Positions 6,790 through 15,031 of a stretch of DNA of 17,335 bases are shown one piece after another (position 1 is the stretch's first letter; each line of letters opens with the position of its first letter). The notes below the pieces were generated by a model. That model saw only the letters and a list, made by a program, of their open reading frames with translations. It searched no databases and was not told the DNA's origin. The stretch is from the NCBI GenBank assembly GCA_046760985.1, contig JBHIFE010000019.1, forward strand, positions 1 through 17,335, in the 5' to 3' direction. Made by a program: the position numbers and the translations under genes. The stretch is from JBHIFE01 sp046760985 (lineage in GTDB: Bacteria > Chloroflexota > Dehalococcoidia > Dehalococcoidales > RBG-16-60-22).

Positions 6790-8029
6790 CTTGAAGTCGG
6801 CAGTGGTTTGTGTCATCGGTTTAGGGTATGTTGGCTTACCCTTGGCTGAAGCATTTTCCAAAAAGCTTAAGGTAATTGGCTTTGATACCGATGAACAGAA
6901 AATAGACCAGCTTAGTCAGCGTAACTCAGCTGCCCTGACCTTCACCAGCGACCTTAAACAAATAGGTAAGGCTGACTTTATTGTTATCACTGTTCCCACC
7001 CCGGTAACGAAATCAAATAAGCCCGATCTCTCCCACGTTATCAGTGCGGCTAAAATCATAAGTCATAATATGAAAAAAGGTAGTACCGTGATCCTAGAAT
7101 CCACCGTCTATCCCGGTGTTACCGAGGAGATTATAAAGCCTGTACTTGAGGAATCCGGGCTTAAATGCAGCCGGGACTTCAAGCTTGCCTATTCTCCGGA
7201 GAGAATAAATCCGGGTGATAAAGAACACACTGTTGACAAGATTACCAAGATTGTTGCCGGAATGGATGAGGAGACCGCTGAGCTAGTTGCCGAGCTTTAT
7301 CGCCAGGTTGCTCCTAGCGTTTTAAAGGTAAGGGATATCAAGACTGCTGAGGCAGCTAAAGTCATAGAGAATGTCCAGCGGGACCTGAATATAGCTCTGA
7401 TGAACGAGCTAGCACTTATCTTTGACAAGATGGGGCTGAGTACTAAGGATGTCCTTGATGCTGCGGCGACAAAGTGGAACTTTCATCGCTATTCTCCGGG
7501 ACTGGTCGGTGGACATTGCATCCCGGTTGACCCTTACTATCTAGTGCACAGGGCGGAGGAGCTTGACTATCATCCCCAGGTTATTCTGGCGGGAAGGGCA
7601 ATAAATGATTATATGCCCAGATATGTAGCTGAGGTGGCGATAAAGGCACTTAATAATGTAGGCAAAGTGATAAAAGGCTCAAAAGTACTTATCATGGGCT
7701 TAACCTACAAAGAAAATGTGGCTGACACCCGAGAGACGCCAGCCAGGGATATAATCAAAGAGCTAAAGCAGTGTAGTGTGGAGGTGTTAGGCTATGACCC
7801 ACAGCTAGACAATATTGAAGAGGAATTTGAGATTAAGGCAGTGCTGAACTTGAAAGAAGCGCCAAAAGTTGACTGCATAGTCGTAGCTGTAGCTCATGAT
7901 GCCTTTCAAGAAATAACACTAGACAAATTGAGGCGTGTAACTAAGGATAAGCCGGTATTGATAGACGTCAAGGGATTATTCAGTCAAGACGAGGCTACCA
8001 AAAGGGGATTCTATTACAAAAGCTTATAA
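6779..8029 (+). CDS. UDP-N-acetyl-sugar 6-dehydrogenase (WbpA/WbpO/TviB/WecC family)
   Basis: A 416-residue nucleotide-sugar dehydrogenase that oxidises C6 of a UDP-hexose in two NAD-dependent steps to the uronic acid. The N-terminal Rossmann motif GLGYVGLPLA is at about residues 14-23. YSPERINPGDKEH lies at about 138-150. The central helix has Lys194 and Asn198 (AAKVIENVQRDLNIALMNE). The catalytic Cys247 is in GGHCIPVDPYYL. The C-terminal UDP-binding domain begins near residue 300 (SKVLIMGLTYKENVADTRETPA). The GHCIPVDPYYL form favours the N-acetylhexosamine branch over UDP-glucose dehydrogenase. Its stop overlaps by six bases, tail to tail, with the GT4 gene on the other strand, leaving no room for a terminator between the two convergent units. 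Confidence 0.92.
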   Translation: MRYDLKSAVVCVIGLGYVGLPLAEAFSKKLKVIGFDTDEQKIDQLSQRNSAALTFTSDLKQIGKADFIVITVPTPVTKSNKPDLSHVISAAKIISHNMKKGSTVILESTVYPGVTEEIIKPVLEESGLKCSRDFKLAYSPERINPGDKEHTVDKITKIVAGMDEETAELVAELYRQVAPSVLKVRDIKTAEAAKVIENVQRDLNIALMNELALIFDKMGLSTKDVLDAAATKWNFHRYSPGLVGGHCIPVDPYYLVHRAEELDYHPQVILAGRAINDYMPRYVAEVAIKALNNVGKVIKGSKVLIMGLTYKENVADTRETPARDIIKELKQCSVEVLGYDPQLDNIEEEFEIKAVLNLKEAPKVDCIVVAVAHDAFQEITLDKLRRVTKDKPVLIDVKGLFSQDEATKRGFYYKSL

Positions 8030-9274
8030 AGTTCTTGGTATTCTCTTAGCCGTTGCTTGATTTCGTTTATCTTTTATGACCTGTTCCATTCGTGCCTCAA
8101 GTTGGCGGGCTATTTTATCACAACTGTGCACTTGCTTTACATAATTCAAGCCAGCTTGTTCCAATTGTTCTCTTCGTTCCTTTGCTTTAAGTAGCAACAC
8201 TATCTTTTCCACCATATCACTGATACTATTGGTGTATACTATTCCCTGGTCTTCGCCTGAAATCATTGCAATCATTCCCGGTAGCGATGTTGCTACCACT
8301 ACTTTAGCGCAGGCTAGATATTGCACTATTTTGCCCGGGAAAATGTCTCTAGTGGCATCGGTAATCAGGAAGGAGTTTATACATATGGTAGCTAAGTTTA
8401 TATACTGAGGCATAGTTTGATAAGGCTCAAATCCTGTTATAGTAACTTGTTTCTGTAAGCCAGATTCGGCGATGATTTTTTCCAACTTGGGACGCTGCGG
8501 TCCGTCACCCACCACCAGCAGTTTTGCTTCTGGAACCTGCTTGATAACTTCAGCGAATTGGGGGATAAGGATATCAAGACCGCTGAATTCAAATAAGGTG
8601 CCAATAAAAACAATGATTTTGTCTTTTTCATCAAGTCCCCACTTTTGGCGAATCTCAGTAGAGTCAAGAGAAGGGTGAAATAAGTTTGTATCTACTGGCA
8701 TCGGCAGCAATTCCACTTTATCTTCTTTAGCCCCTCTGTTGATAACGTACTCAGAAAGTTTCGGCGTAAGGGTCAGAATCATGTCTGACTTGGAATAGAC
8801 TTGCTTCTCAAACCATCTAGTTACAGGGCGAAGCAGAGGATACGGTACCAGTTGGCTAAGTATATCTATTGACCTAAACACTACTGGAATGTTGAATTTC
8901 TTGGCTAAATAAAGAGTCTGTAACCCGTTAGTAGCTACACTGTAAAGCACAATAGCATCAATTCTTTTCTCCCGAATCGTCTCCGAGATTTCCAAGTAGT
9001 GTGTGAAGGCAGCAGAGAAACGACTCAGACCGGGAATCATAATAAAGCCAGGGCGTCTCAAATGTACTGAGGCTTCAGGAAAGGCACGAGAAATTCCACT
9101 AAGCTCCCTCGTCTTTAGGTTGCCTAAATCCCAAAAACTGTCTTTGCGCCACGTATTCTCATAATCAATAGCATAAACCTGATGACCTAACAATGACAGT
9201 GACTCAGAAAGGCTATGTATATCAAATACTACCTTTTTTAGCCAATCAACCTCATGGATAAACAGGATATTCAT
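8024..9274 (-). CDS. GT4-family glycosyltransferase
   Basis: A 416-residue GT-B-fold glycosyltransferase, the last gene of the minus-strand glycan cluster, probably acting at the cytoplasmic membrane face. The N-terminal domain starts with FIHEVDWLKKVVFDIHSLSE. The C-terminal GT4 donor domain (from about residue 215) shows IIVFIGTLFEFSGLDILI, AKLLVVGDGPQRPKLE, and FPGKIVQYLACAKVVVAT near residues 312-329. In that last block the usual Glu of the P-x-K-x-x-E-Y-x-A donor-site motif is Gln318. The donor sugar is unknown. The start ATG shares the sequence ATGA with the stop of the radical SAM gene, so translation is coupled. No strong ribosome site precedes it. Confidence 0.88.
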   Translation of the reverse strand: MNILFIHEVDWLKKVVFDIHSLSESLSLLGHQVYAIDYENTWRKDSFWDLGNLKTRELSGISRAFPEASVHLRRPGFIMIPGLSRFSAAFTHYLEISETIREKRIDAIVLYSVATNGLQTLYLAKKFNIPVVFRSIDILSQLVPYPLLRPVTRWFEKQVYSKSDMILTLTPKLSEYVINRGAKEDKVELLPMPVDTNLFHPSLDSTEIRQKWGLDEKDKIIVFIGTLFEFSGLDILIPQFAEVIKQVPEAKLLVVGDGPQRPKLEKIIAESGLQKQVTITGFEPYQTMPQYINLATICINSFLITDATRDIFPGKIVQYLACAKVVVATSLPGMIAMISGEDQGIVYTNSISDMVEKIVLLLKAKERREQLEQAGLNYVKQVHSCDKIARQLEARMEQVIKDKRNQATAKRIPRTL

Positions 9275-10674
9275 GCTGCTATCTTTTTGCGAGAGGGAAT
9301 GATACTCCGCAGTACCAAATAGAAGCCTTCAAGGTTGATCCTTAATTCCCCTATAGAAGTAAGCTGTCGAATTCGTTGCCATAGATAAGTTGGGCGAAGA
9401 TAGAACTCTCTGTAAGCTCGTCTCGTCCAATACTGAAGATCACTACTGTTGAGTCGGCTTTTTACGGGGGCTATCTGTCTGCCTACCCCGGCATAAATGA
9501 AGTTTTCCCAGGGAATACTCTCGCCCCCAACCTTTAAATATAAGTCATATAGTTCAGTACCAGGGTAGGGTGTAGTAACGGCGAACTGGGCGAAATCAAG
9601 TTTTAGCTTCTTAGCGAATTGAATGGTCCTATTGATAGTTTCAGTCGTCTCCCCAGGGGAACCAATCATAAAATAACCTACAGTTTGTAAACCAACTTCT
9701 TTGCTTATATGAACTGCTTTTTCTACCTGCTCTGGAGTAATGTCTTTGCTGAGAGCATTAAGTATCTCCGGTGATGCCGATTCAATGCCATAAGCAATAG
9801 CATAACCACCAGCCTGCTTAATACGGTGCAGCAGTTCTTTATCCACCAGATTGACCCTCGTCTCACACGTCCAGTGAACTCTTACTCCTTTTTCTATTAT
9901 GCCATCAGCTATAGCGTAGGCTCGCTTCTTATTTAAGGTAAAGACATCATCATAGAAAGCAATTTCCTTAACACCAAATTTCTCCTTTAGATAAGCAACT
10001 TCTTCAACAACCCTTTCTGGGCTCTGCCCTCTGAATTTATTGCCGAAGATAGGCTTAGAGCAATAGGCACAGTGATAGGGACAACCACGACTGGTTACTA
10101 CAGCAGCAAATGGCAGAGCCCGCCCGTGAGGAGGATGCGGTTTATATTTCCGCCACGGTAGTAAGTGATAAGCAAGATAGGGTAGAGAATTCATATCAAC
10201 ATTTCTTAGCCTAATCGGAGTGCTAATCGCTGTGCCATTCATTCTATAGCTAATGCCAGAGATATTATCCAAAGGCTGTTTATTCTCCAGCGCTCGCAAC
10301 AGCTCAATGACGGTCTCCTCGCCCTCACCTTTGACTATAATGTCTATTTCAGGAGCTATAGCTAATGTCTCTTCCGGGAGCAATGTAGCGTGAGCACCAC
10401 CTAAGATAGTAATTAAATCTGGCTTAGCCTGCTTGAGGTGGCGGGCAATATTTATAGCGGCACCTATAGTTGGGGTCATGGCAGTAAGCCCAACTACATC
10501 AGCATCAGTTATCAGTGGCACCACTTCCTCCGGTCGGAGCCTTAAAGCGTTGGCATCCAAAATGGATACCGGGTAACCATCCCTTTCTAGAATTGCAGCA
10601 ATTAAGGCTAGCCCAACCGGTGGCTGTGGATATTTAGTGGGCTGGACAGGATTTATCAACGTTACTTTAAGCAT
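9271..10674 (-). CDS. B12-binding radical SAM protein
   Basis: A 467-residue enzyme with an N-terminal cobalamin-binding domain (about residues 1-140: PPVGLALIAAILERDG, then VVGLTAMTPT and ILGGAHATLLPEE) and a radical SAM domain with Cys198, Cys202 and Cys205 (CPYHCAYC), the CxxxCxxC set for the [4Fe-4S]/SAM site. Later motifs include FYDDVFTLNKKRA, YGIESASPEIL and GYFMIGSPGETTET. This class does methyl transfers, ring closures and other hard radical reactions on lipids, cofactors or sugars. No DxHxxG motif is seen, as expected for this BchE/HpnP-like branch. It lies between epimerases and a glycosyltransferase, so a sugar or lipid substrate is a reasonable inference, but the reaction is not known. 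Confidence 0.9.
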   Translation of the reverse strand: MLKVTLINPVQPTKYPQPPVGLALIAAILERDGYPVSILDANALRLRPEEVVPLITDADVVGLTAMTPTIGAAINIARHLKQAKPDLITILGGAHATLLPEETLAIAPEIDIIVKGEGEETVIELLRALENKQPLDNISGISYRMNGTAISTPIRLRNVDMNSLPYLAYHLLPWRKYKPHPPHGRALPFAAVVTSRGCPYHCAYCSKPIFGNKFRGQSPERVVEEVAYLKEKFGVKEIAFYDDVFTLNKKRAYAIADGIIEKGVRVHWTCETRVNLVDKELLHRIKQAGGYAIAYGIESASPEILNALSKDITPEQVEKAVHISKEVGLQTVGYFMIGSPGETTETINRTIQFAKKLKLDFAQFAVTTPYPGTELYDLYLKVGGESIPWENFIYAGVGRQIAPVKSRLNSSDLQYWTRRAYREFYLRPTYLWQRIRQLTSIGELRINLEGFYLVLRSIIPSRKKIAA

Positions 10675-10809
10675 TCTTCCAGCAGCTCGCTCTTGGCATT
10701 CCGGCTAGAATCTCAATATCAGGAAGTGGCGTATGAACCGCTTGACTTCAGTTTCCTTGTAAGCTCCTCCTTAATCATCTAATGCTTTGCCAGCTCAAGC
10801 AAGCTACAG
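10675..10809 (-). other. Intergenic gap inside the glycan cluster
   Basis: A 135-base gap between the SDR gene and the radical SAM gene, the longest gap in the cluster. No good promoter or terminator was found on the minus strand. A 19-codon frame (10778 down to 10719, beginning MIKEELTRKLKSS) reads like protein but has no ribosome site. It might be a remnant of a lost gene. Confidence 0.4.
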
Positions 10810-11805
10810 CTAAAACCTTGCACTTGCTTCTATTTTGTCTCTATGCTCCAAAATCCAATTGAGTGTTCTTTGTATTCCTTCTTTAATTTCTGTTTTTGGC
10901 TTGTAACCGAGGATTTTCCTTGCCTTCTCAATTGAGGCTATTCTTCTGGTAATTCTATCCCAACTTCTCCTCTCAACAAACTTCACCCCGTTGCCACCAG
11001 CAAGCTCATTAATCATACGGGCTATATCAATAACCTTAGTTTCCGTTTCCGAGGCTAAGTTGATAGCCTCTCCTACCGCCTCAGGGATTGCACCTGCCCG
11101 CAATGTTCCGTCAACAATATCCTCTACAAAAGTGAAATCCCTAGTTTCCTCACCGGTTCCTGTTATGGGTAGGGGTTGATGACATAACGCCCAATAAATG
11201 AAGTTGGGTATGACGTTTCTGTATCTTCCTGGCACCTCCCCGGGACCATAGACATTAAAGAAACGTCCGATAACTACCGGCAAGCCATAGTAGTTATAAA
11301 AGAAATTACAGTAAAGTTCTCCCAAAAGCTTAGTGATTTGATATGGCGTATCTAAATGGAGAGAGACAAAATCCTCCTTGAGAGGAAGGGGTGCCTGACT
11401 GCCGTAGACAGAACAGCCGGATGAAGCAAAGAAGAATTTCTCCACCTTAGCTAAAGAAGAATATTGTAGAACTTTGAGTGTCCCTAACCCGTTGACCATG
11501 AGGTCCGCCTCGGGATGATCCATTGAATTCTGATTGGCAAAATGAGCAGCTAAATGAAATACATAATCGGGTTTTTGAGAGAAGGCTGTCTCAAGTATTT
11601 CCTTATCAAGGATGTTGCCATGAATGAAAACCACATTTGGGTCATCCGGTACATTCCACCTTTCCGAAGATGAAAGGTCATCCACAGCAAAAATCTTCTT
11701 AACATCAGCACTAAGCAAGGCATGAGTCAAATTACTACCGATGCAGCCGGCACCACCGGTTATCACTACTTTTTTGTCCTTGTAGCTTTTAAGATACTCG
11801 TCCAA
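10810..11805 (-). CDS. NAD-dependent epimerase/dehydratase (extended SDR)
   Basis: A 331-residue extended SDR acting on a nucleotide sugar. The NAD motif is GGAGCIG (residues 17-23, with Cys where Phe is usual). ASSGCSVYG (about 127-135) and Tyr155-x3-Lys159 (YQITK) form the active site. RFFNVYGPGEVPGRYRNVIPNF and TGTGEETRDFTFVEDIV match UDP-glucose/UDP-GlcNAc epimerases and 4,6-dehydratases of glycan loci. The frame can be extended to TTG 11823, but the TTG at 11805 has GAGGAG five bases upstream and is the likely start. The upstream neighbour's stop lies 23 bases before this start. Whether it is an epimerase or dehydratase cannot be decided by eye. Confidence 0.85.
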   Translation of the reverse strand: MDEYLKSYKDKKVVITGGAGCIGSNLTHALLSADVKKIFAVDDLSSSERWNVPDDPNVVFIHGNILDKEILETAFSQKPDYVFHLAAHFANQNSMDHPEADLMVNGLGTLKVLQYSSLAKVEKFFFASSGCSVYGSQAPLPLKEDFVSLHLDTPYQITKLLGELYCNFFYNYYGLPVVIGRFFNVYGPGEVPGRYRNVIPNFIYWALCHQPLPITGTGEETRDFTFVEDIVDGTLRAGAIPEAVGEAINLASETETKVIDIARMINELAGGNGVKFVERRSWDRITRRIASIEKARKILGYKPKTEIKEGIQRTLNWILEHRDKIEASARF

Positions 11806-11828
11806 TTCGTCTCCTCTTTCCAATTAAT

Positions 11829-12743
11829 TTAGCCATAGACGCTTTTCATCCATTCGATGGTTTTCGGTATCCCTTCTTCTAATGGAATTTTGGGATCGTG
11901 GCTTAGGTCTCTTCTTGCTTTAGAGAAGTCAATGCGCTTGACCCTGGTCGTAAAGGGTTCAGCCTCTTTGTAAGTCACTTTAGAATCACTTTTGCCTAAG
12001 CACCTTAGGATGAGGTCAGAGACATACTTTATCTCGTGCTCCCATTCCTCCTTACCACCAACATTATAGACCTCTCCCGGCTTGAAGTTATCAATTACAT
12101 TGGCGAAGGTGCGGCAGGTATCCTCAACGTAGTCAAAAATGCGTTTGTGCCCGAGATAAACAGTGAAGGGCTCATCTCTTAGTGCTTTATAGATAAAGGC
12201 TGGTATTACACCGCGGTAGGGGCTGTAGTATTCGTGTGGTCCGTAGGCATTAACCGGACGAACCCGCACTGTTTCGGTGCCAAACATAGCTGCTGAGTTT
12301 AACACTTGAAGTTCACCCACCCACTTGGTCATGGCATAATCATTCATTTGTTTTATAGGTACCTTATCCATTACATCTTCACTCATCACCTCATCATAAT
12401 CCCCATAGACCTCGGCACTGCTGAAGAATATCATCTTAAACTTTTTCTTTTCCTGAAGTCTTATCATATTTTTGGTGCCAACAACATTAGTGAGCCACAG
12501 GTTCTCGTAATAATCCTCACCATTCCAACGACCGTATTCCGCTGCCAGGTGATAAACATAGTCAAAATCATGCTGTTCAAAGAGTTTCTCAAGCTGGCGG
12601 TATTTGGTGACATCACAGCGAGTATAATTAGGTCCTCCTGCATGATACAGGTCACAGACCCAGACCTCGTGTCCTCTTCCTCTAAGTTCAGGAACGAGAT
12701 TTGAGCCGATAAATCCCAGTCCGCCGGTTACCAGTATCTTCAT
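11829..12743 (-). CDS. NAD-dependent epimerase/dehydratase (extended SDR)
   Basis: A 304-residue extended SDR. The NAD motif is GGLGFIG (residues 7-13). FFSSAEVYGDYDEVM (about 106-120) and Tyr136-x3-Lys140 (YAMTK) form the catalytic set. VRPVNAYGPHEYYSPYRGVIPAF is the substrate-side signature. An excellent ribosome site, GGAGGAGGAG, precedes ATG 12743. The start overlaps the stop of the 2-epimerase gene by four bases (ATGA). It differs clearly from the adjacent SDR at 10810-11805, so the two are not a recent duplication. It probably makes or modifies a nucleotide sugar for the same glycan; substrate unknown. Confidence 0.86.
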   Translation of the reverse strand: MKILVTGGLGFIGSNLVPELRGRGHEVWVCDLYHAGGPNYTRCDVTKYRQLEKLFEQHDFDYVYHLAAEYGRWNGEDYYENLWLTNVVGTKNMIRLQEKKKFKMIFFSSAEVYGDYDEVMSEDVMDKVPIKQMNDYAMTKWVGELQVLNSAAMFGTETVRVRPVNAYGPHEYYSPYRGVIPAFIYKALRDEPFTVYLGHKRIFDYVEDTCRTFANVIDNFKPGEVYNVGGKEEWEHEIKYVSDLILRCLGKSDSKVTYKEAEPFTTRVKRIDFSKARRDLSHDPKIPLEEGIPKTIEWMKSVYG

Positions 12744-13816
12744 ATCTCCTCCTCCAATATCTTAACAATCCTTCTTCCTGCAGTTCCGTCTCCAAAAGGA
12801 TTTTCCCAGGCGTTCTTTCTATTGAGCATAAGCTCAGTGCATTTGAGGATTCTATTCGGGGAGGCACCAGCCAGGATATTTGAGCCAACCTCAATTGTTT
12901 CTGGTCTCTCGGTACTGTCTCGCAAGGTAACACAAGGTACGCCGAGGATACAAGCCTCCTCTTGGACACCACCAGAATCGGTCAGGATAAGCCTCGCCGC
13001 ACTCTCCAGCTGAAGAAAACTCAGGAAATTTACCGGGTCAATTAGGGTAATTTTTTCTGACTTAAGGTCAAACTCATTCATTCTTTTCTGGGAGCGGGGG
13101 TGGATAGGGTAAATTACCGGCTGGCGAAATTTAGTCGCTACTCTGTTAAGTCCTTCCAGAATAGGGTTGAATCTTGCCCGATTATCAACATTTCCCTGAC
13201 GGTGAAGTGTCACTAGGAAGTATTCTCCAGGGTTAAGATGTAGATTGCTTAGAGGGTCTTCTTTTTCTCTGGCTAACGCCAGATTCTGATAGACGGCATC
13301 AACAATGGTATTACCAGTTAAAAATATCTTCTTTTCCGGGACGCCTTCACCTAGCAGGATTGCCCTTGCTTTCTGGGTGGGAGCAAATAAGAAATCGGAA
13401 CAATGGTCAGCGAGAATACGGTTGATTTCCTCGGGCATCTCTCTATCGTAGCTCCTTAACCCAGCCTCAACATGCCCCACCTGAATGTGCAGTTTTACCG
13501 CAGCTAGAGCACCAGCCAACACTGAGTTGGTGTCACCCTCAACCAGAACAATATCGGGCTTTTCTTCCTTTAAAACCTTCTCAATGCCAATGAGTGCCTT
13601 TGCTGTTTGCTCAGCATGGGAGCCTGAGCCCACCTCCAAATTGTATTTGGCTGGTGGTAGGTTCAGCTGCTCAAAGAATACTCTGTCCAGATTATAGGAA
13701 TAGTGCTGACCAGTGTGAATGATAAGGAAATTAGCCCTTTTTTCTTCTAACTCTCTTATCACCGGTGACATTTTGATGATTTCGGGTCGAGTGCCTAGTA
13801 CTATAGCAATCTTCAC
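12740..13816 (-). CDS. wecB: UDP-N-acetylglucosamine 2-epimerase (non-hydrolysing)
   Basis: A 358-residue enzyme interconverting UDP-GlcNAc and UDP-ManNAc. Clear family marks are GTRPEIIKMSPVI (from residue 8), GDTNSVLAGALAA (about 94-106), GHVEAGLRSYDREMPEEINR (about 114-133), His205 in LVTLHRQGNVDN, and the UDP-binding DSGGVQEEA with the following LRDSTERPE. The length is normal. The start is GTG at 13816, with GAGGAG six bases upstream. The product UDP-ManNAc can be oxidised to UDP-ManNAcA by a WecC-type dehydrogenase, and a member of that family is encoded at 6779-8029 on the other strand. It is the third gene of the minus-strand cluster. Confidence 0.95.
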   Translation of the reverse strand: MKIAIVLGTRPEIIKMSPVIRELEEKRANFLIIHTGQHYSYNLDRVFFEQLNLPPAKYNLEVGSGSHAEQTAKALIGIEKVLKEEKPDIVLVEGDTNSVLAGALAAVKLHIQVGHVEAGLRSYDREMPEEINRILADHCSDFLFAPTQKARAILLGEGVPEKKIFLTGNTIVDAVYQNLALAREKEDPLSNLHLNPGEYFLVTLHRQGNVDNRARFNPILEGLNRVATKFRQPVIYPIHPRSQKRMNEFDLKSEKITLIDPVNFLSFLQLESAARLILTDSGGVQEEACILGVPCVTLRDSTERPETIEVGSNILAGASPNRILKCTELMLNRKNAWENPFGDGTAGRRIVKILEEEI

Positions 13817-13882
13817 CTATTGCTCCTCTTCAACTGGGCAATACTGAAAAGTTACTTCGTCTCCCATTCCTATCACGGGAGC

Positions 13883-14764
13883 TTAGCTCCTTCTCCTGGC
13901 TAATACATGCAGTATTATGCCGGTGAATATGCTCAGTATGCCGATGATTAAAAAGAGTGCTGATACTAGGGCAGTGCCAACTAATAACCCCCCTGTATTA
14001 GAAAGAACATGAAGTACTCTGCCGCCAGCTATGATGCCAAGAATTACTAAGATACTTCCACCCAACCCAAAGAAGAAGAGGGGTCTTCTCTCCGAAATCA
14101 TGGCTATTACGCGAGTGAAAACTTCCATCCCATGCGTCAGTGGATTCAGAGTTGAGCTGTCTTTAGTATATGTAATAGAAATGGGAACCTCGGTAATTTT
14201 AAGTCCTTTTTCTTTAGCCTCGGCTATCGTCTCAGCTGATACTGCCATTCCATTTTCCCTTAACTCCAATGCATTTATCGCTTTCTTGGAAAACCCTCTG
14301 AACCCGGATTCGGAGTCGGAGAGTTTTTCCCTGGAGAGAATGCGAGTTGAATGCAAGATAATCTTCTGCCCAATGCGGCGATGGAGAGGGATATTATTCC
14401 TTTGTAGTTCTCTAGAGCCGATAACAAGGTCAAATCCATCTAGGATGGGCTTAATAACACTTGGTATTTCGCCTGGCTTGTGCTGGGCATCAGCGTCGAG
14501 AAGGATGAGAGCGTCAGGGGCTTTTTTCTTTGCTTCGCCTAATATGCTCTGGATAGCGGCTCCATAACCTCTGTTTTTAGGGTGCTGGACCACAGTTGCC
14601 CCAGCGAGTCGGGCAATTTCAGAAGTGTTATCTGTACTGCCATCATCAACCACAATAACTTCATCTACATATTGCTTTGCCATGAGCACCATTGTGCCAA
14701 TATAGCTTGCCTCATTATAGGCTGGCATAGCCGCAATAACCTTGAGTTGAGATGATTTAGCCAT
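13883..14764 (-). CDS. GT2-family glycosyltransferase with two C-terminal membrane helices (DPM1-like)
   Basis: A 293-residue family-2 glycosyltransferase. The GT-A domain has VVDDGSTDNTS (about residues 38-48), the metal-binding DADAQ (about 90-94), and SDSESGFRGFSKKAI (about 150-164), the ED-like acceptor region. Two hydrophobic segments (about residues 225-250 and 260-285) anchor it in the membrane, and the end is basic (ARRRS). This plan is typical of polyprenyl-phosphate mannose/glucose synthases, which load sugars onto a lipid carrier. The start ATG is nine bases after the stop of the small regulator gene, and GGGA precedes it. Donor and carrier are inferred from the family. Confidence 0.88.
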   Translation of the reverse strand: MAKSSQLKVIAAMPAYNEASYIGTMVLMAKQYVDEVIVVDDGSTDNTSEIARLAGATVVQHPKNRGYGAAIQSILGEAKKKAPDALILLDADAQHKPGEIPSVIKPILDGFDLVIGSRELQRNNIPLHRRIGQKIILHSTRILSREKLSDSESGFRGFSKKAINALELRENGMAVSAETIAEAKEKGLKITEVPISITYTKDSSTLNPLTHGMEVFTRVIAMISERRPLFFFGLGGSILVILGIIAGGRVLHVLSNTGGLLVGTALVSALFLIIGILSIFTGIILHVLARRRS

Positions 14765-14773
14765 TATATTCCC

Positions 14774-14968
14774 TTAATCGTAGTCATTAATCCCAGCCTC
14801 TTGGAAAAGTCTTTTCAGCTCTCTGCGAGCCAAACGGGTTGGCTCACCACCCTTCTTTTCCCAACGCTGAACCGTGGACAGGCTAACACCTATTTCTCTT
14901 GCCAAATCCTCCTGCGCCCAACCTTTACTTTGCCGCAGTTCCTTTACCTTTTCCTTAAGCTGCTTCAT
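14774..14968 (-). CDS. Small Xre/Cro-type helix-turn-helix regulator
   Basis: A 64-residue protein that is little more than a DNA-binding domain: LRQSKGWAQEDLAREIGVSL then STVQRWEKKGGEPTRLARRE is a textbook HTH_3/Cro pattern (helices 2 and 3 at about residues 18-39). The frame reaches TTG 14980, but ATG 14968 with GGGGG five bases upstream is the better start. It is the first gene after a perfect consensus promoter and is nine bases from the GT2 gene, so it probably heads the glycan operon. Autoregulation through the palindrome at 15049-15058 is inference. Many such small Xre proteins are phage or plasmid derived, but nothing else here looks phage-like. Confidence 0.82.
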   Translation of the reverse strand: MKQLKEKVKELRQSKGWAQEDLAREIGVSLSTVQRWEKKGGEPTRLARRELKRLFQEAGINDYD

Positions 14969-15031
14969 TATAACCCCCAAAGACTGTATTAGGCAAGGGC
15001 TCAGGTCTTGCAGTTCATACAGTAGGTTGGA

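Noticed and set aside
12306..12704. 132-residue plus-strand ORF
   Set aside because: Antisense shadow of the SDR gene at 11829-12743; low-complexity Ile/His-rich product.
13873..13889. GGAGC-TAA-GCTCC hairpin at the GT2 stop codon
   Set aside because: Five-pair stem with a three-base loop and no following U run; downstream operon genes continue closely, so it is not a terminator.
14031..14567. 178-residue plus-strand ORF antisense to the GT2 gene
   Set aside because: It lies wholly inside a well-supported glycosyltransferase gene on the other strand, has no ribosome site and its composition is that of a reverse-complement shadow.
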